A stretch of DNA of 6,937 bases from Methanoregulaceae archaeon (GTDB lineage: Archaea; Halobacteriota; Methanomicrobia; Methanomicrobiales; Methanospirillaceae): positions 1 through 6,937 of the forward strand of contig DUGU01000324.1 in NCBI GenBank assembly GCA_013331215.1. Direction: 5' to 3'. The notes beneath the pieces were generated by a model. The model was given only the letters and a program-made list of their open reading frames with translations. It had not been told where the DNA came from and made no database searches. Positions within the stretch are counted from its first letter, which is position 1. Each line of letters begins with the position of its first letter. Both the position numbers and the translations under genes were made by a program. Below are positions 5,663 through 6,937 of this stretch, piece by piece.

Positions 5663-5765
5663 GATCCTCGGACGAAGCGAGAGAAAAACCGTCAGATCTT
5701 CCGCAATTTCCCGTATTAATCGATAATTGAAACGTTTTTTCGATTCCCGGTGCGTCGCATGTCCT

Positions 5766-5788
5766 TCTTCCCCTGTAGGGGGGGAAGA
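5766..5788. other. 8-bp perfect hairpin upstream of marker 11
   Basis: TCTTCCCC (5766-5773) and GGGGAAGA (5781-5788) are perfect reverse complements with a seven-base loop. No T run follows on either strand, so it does not look like a classical terminator. It could be a leader RNA structure or a protein-binding dyad. Confidence 0.4.
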
Positions 5789-5888
5789 CCGGCAACACCA
5801 TTGACGAATCACGACAATGAGCGGTGAGACGGGCATACTTTTAAGTATCGTCTTCTGCACCGGCGCCCTGGAGAACTCGGGGAAAGGG

Positions 5889-5897
5889 ATTATATGG
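5889..5897 (+). promoter_or_regulatory. Probable TATA box of the marker 11 gene
   Basis: GATTATATG follows the purine-rich GGGGAAAGG, as in a BRE-TATA pair. Transcription would start near 5918, leaving a leader of about 22 nt. This favours the ATG at 5940 over the in-frame ATG at 5817, which would lie upstream of this promoter. Confidence 0.5.
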
Positions 5898-5939
5898 GAT
5901 GCTGCCGACAATCCTGTTAACGAATATTTCGGCGGCATC

Positions 5940-6896
5940 ATGATCACGCTCACTCCCGACGAGGTCCGGGCGCGTTTCGGCCCGCTCTTCTCCGAACGCT
6001 ACCTGGTGATGGTCGACCGTGCGGCCGGCGTAGCCGAGATCCTCGAGACCTGCCGGGCCCGCGGCCCGGTCGAGTGGGACGCGATGAACCGGCGCCGGGC
6101 GGGCGGAGCGCTCGAGTCCTGCACCGTCGAAGGGACCACCCTCCGCATCAGAACCCGTCTCGGCCGGTTTCCGGTGAGATTCGGCCCGGCCGAATCAGCG
6201 AGCGGAGGTCAGGCGCTCGAGGCGGTCGAGCTGTCCGGCGACGAAGTGATCACGAGCTGGGCCGGGATCGCCGGTGCGGGCGTCGGCGTCGCCGCCTGCC
6301 TCCCCCAGGCACCGGGCGTGACCCGCGCCGAATACCCGGACGAGGCCGACCTGACTGTCGGCGGCTCCCGCGAGAACCGCGTTCGCCTCGTCTCGCCCGT
6401 CTACGAGAAGGTCGTGATCGGGATCGACGACACGGACACCGCGGCCGGAGGGGCCACCTGGGTCCTCGCCCTGCAGTGCGCGGCCGCCTGCCCGATCGAG
6501 GATGTCCACCTCCTCGGCATGCGCCTGGTGCAGCTGAACCCGGCGGTTCCGAATAAGACCACGAACTGCGTCGGCTCGGCTCTCGTCTATGCCGTCGGGG
6601 CCGGCCGGTTGGATGAACTCGAGGCGTTCGCCGCCGAGTTCGTCCGCGAGCACTCGCTCTCGCCGGAGGCCGGCATCGCCGTGCGCACGGGTATCGTTCA
6701 CCCCGACGGTACGGACGCGATGCGCCGGGTGAAGACCGAGATCCTGACCCGGATCGAAGCCGAAACGGCGGCAGGGGATCTGAACGTGCGGTTCATCGAC
6801 ACGAACGGGGGCAAGGGGCGGATCGGCGCGCTCGGCGCGCTGCTCTGGGCCGACGAAGGGCCGGAGGCGGCGGGGCTCTATGGCGAGCATCTCTGA
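5940..6896 (+). CDS. Methanogenesis marker protein 11
   Basis: This protein of 318 residues belongs to a family found essentially only in methanogens; its biochemical role is not established. The opening TPDEVRARFGPLFSERYLVMVD and the overall length fit the family. The C-terminal half has GIDDTD at residues 161-166, RLVQLNPAVPNKTTNC at 195-210 and GGKGRIGALGA at 290-300. These resemble, in the same order, motifs of the ATP-using kinase-like domain of TiaS (archaeal tRNA-Ile2 agmatidine synthetase), so nucleotide binding is a reasonable inference. I chose the ATG at 5940, not 5817, because a BRE/TATA pair lies between them and the extra 41 residues look unlike protein; only a weak GGCGG (5931-5935) precedes the chosen start. 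The gene end overlaps the next gene by 17 bases, suggesting co-transcription. It is cytoplasmic, with no signal peptide or membrane segment. Confidence 0.88.
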   Translation: MITLTPDEVRARFGPLFSERYLVMVDRAAGVAEILETCRARGPVEWDAMNRRRAGGALESCTVEGTTLRIRTRLGRFPVRFGPAESASGGQALEAVELSGDEVITSWAGIAGAGVGVAACLPQAPGVTRAEYPDEADLTVGGSRENRVRLVSPVYEKVVIGIDDTDTAAGGATWVLALQCAAACPIEDVHLLGMRLVQLNPAVPNKTTNCVGSALVYAVGAGRLDELEAFAAEFVREHSLSPEAGIAVRTGIVHPDGTDAMRRVKTEILTRIEAETAAGDLNVRFIDTNGGKGRIGALGALLWADEGPEAAGLYGEHL

Positions 6897-6937
6897 TCCC
6901 TATACCGTGCCGTACCGCCGGCTCGTGGCGGTCGCGG
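6880..6937 (+). CDS. Start of an unrecognised gene overlapping marker 11 (partial)
   Basis: An ATG at 6880 opens a frame that stays open to the window edge and reads MASISDPYTVPYRRLVAVA. It overlaps the last 17 bases of the marker 11 gene in another frame, and GGAGG (6863-6867) lies 12 bases upstream. The overlap pattern is typical of translationally coupled archaeal genes. Nineteen residues are too few to name a family. A GTG at 6907 is a possible alternative start. Confidence 0.55.
   Translation, partial: MASISDPYTVPYRRLVAVA

Larger units (their letters stand above)
5499..5939. other. Divergent intergenic region between the surface-protein gene and the marker 11 gene
   Basis: This is 441 bp, AT-rich on the left. 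It holds the surface-protein promoter (5536-5550), two more TATATAG elements (5607-5613 and 5657-5663), an inverted repeat AATCGA/TCGATT (5718-5723 and 5740-5745) enclosing a T6 run (5735-5740), a strong hairpin (5766-5788), an AT-rich dyad (5835-5848) and the probable marker 11 promoter (5889-5897). Open frames crossing it lack ribosome binding sites and do not resemble a protein. No known RNA family is recognisable. Confidence 0.55.

Noticed and set aside
5531..5719. A 62-codon plus-strand frame in the AT-rich intergenic region
   Set aside because: It crosses three TATA-like elements, has no ribosome binding site and shows no conserved-looking features.
5817..5939. N-terminal extension of marker 11 from the in-frame ATG at 5817
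   Set aside because: The stretch contains a dyad and a BRE/TATA pair, is unlike the rest of the protein, and the family normally begins near the TPDEVRARF segment that follows the ATG at 5940.
6195..6890. A 231-codon minus-strand frame opposite marker 11
   Set aside because: It is antisense to a conserved methanogen gene, rich in Arg/Asp/Gly/Val, with no recognisable motif.

Overview
The window looks like chromosomal DNA from a GC-rich, formate-using methanogenic archaeon, most plausibly Methanomicrobiales (a Methanoculleus-like organism). This is inferred from four things: a formate transporter (fdhC) at the left edge, a methanogenesis-marker-11 gene on the right, archaeal-type TATA elements with short leaders, and AT-rich intergenic DNA between GC-rich genes. 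No rRNA, tRNA, CRISPR array, insertion sequence or phage gene is visible.

Layout. (1) 1-553, minus: the N-terminal two-thirds of FdhC, running off the left edge. (2) 554-1087: a divergent intergenic region whose fdhC TATA box is exactly centred in an 8-bp inverted repeat. (3) 1088-1489, plus: a 133-residue SpeD (S-adenosylmethionine decarboxylase) family protein with an altered self-processing site. (4) 1490-1586: a short convergent gap with a hairpin and T-rich tracts. (5) 1587-5498, minus: a 1303-residue secreted mosaic protein made of a signal peptide, a parallel beta-helix, three CBM6-like modules on Thr/Pro linkers, a long Ala/Thr/Val linker, a fasciclin (FAS1) domain and a disordered tail. 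(6) 5499-5939: a second divergent promoter region with three TATATAG elements and several dyads. (7) 5940-6896, plus: methanogenesis marker protein 11, whose C-terminal half carries TiaS-like nucleotide-binding motifs. (8) 6880-6937, plus: the first codons of an overlapping, unrecognised gene.

How the parts relate. FdhC and marker 11 belong to methanogenesis (formate import and a methanogen-specific protein of unknown role). The SpeD-like protein points to polyamine or pyruvoyl-enzyme chemistry but is not certainly an AdoMet decarboxylase. The large secreted protein is probably a cell-surface or extracellular carbohydrate-binding adhesin or lyase-like protein. These look like separate transcription units, apart from marker 11 and its overlapping downstream gene. 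Nothing in the window proves a wholly new system. The most distinctive signals are the altered SpeD site, the cysteine ladder and one-sided glycosylation-sequon distribution of the large surface protein, the symmetric dyad around the fdhC TATA box, and the TiaS-like fold signature of marker 11.
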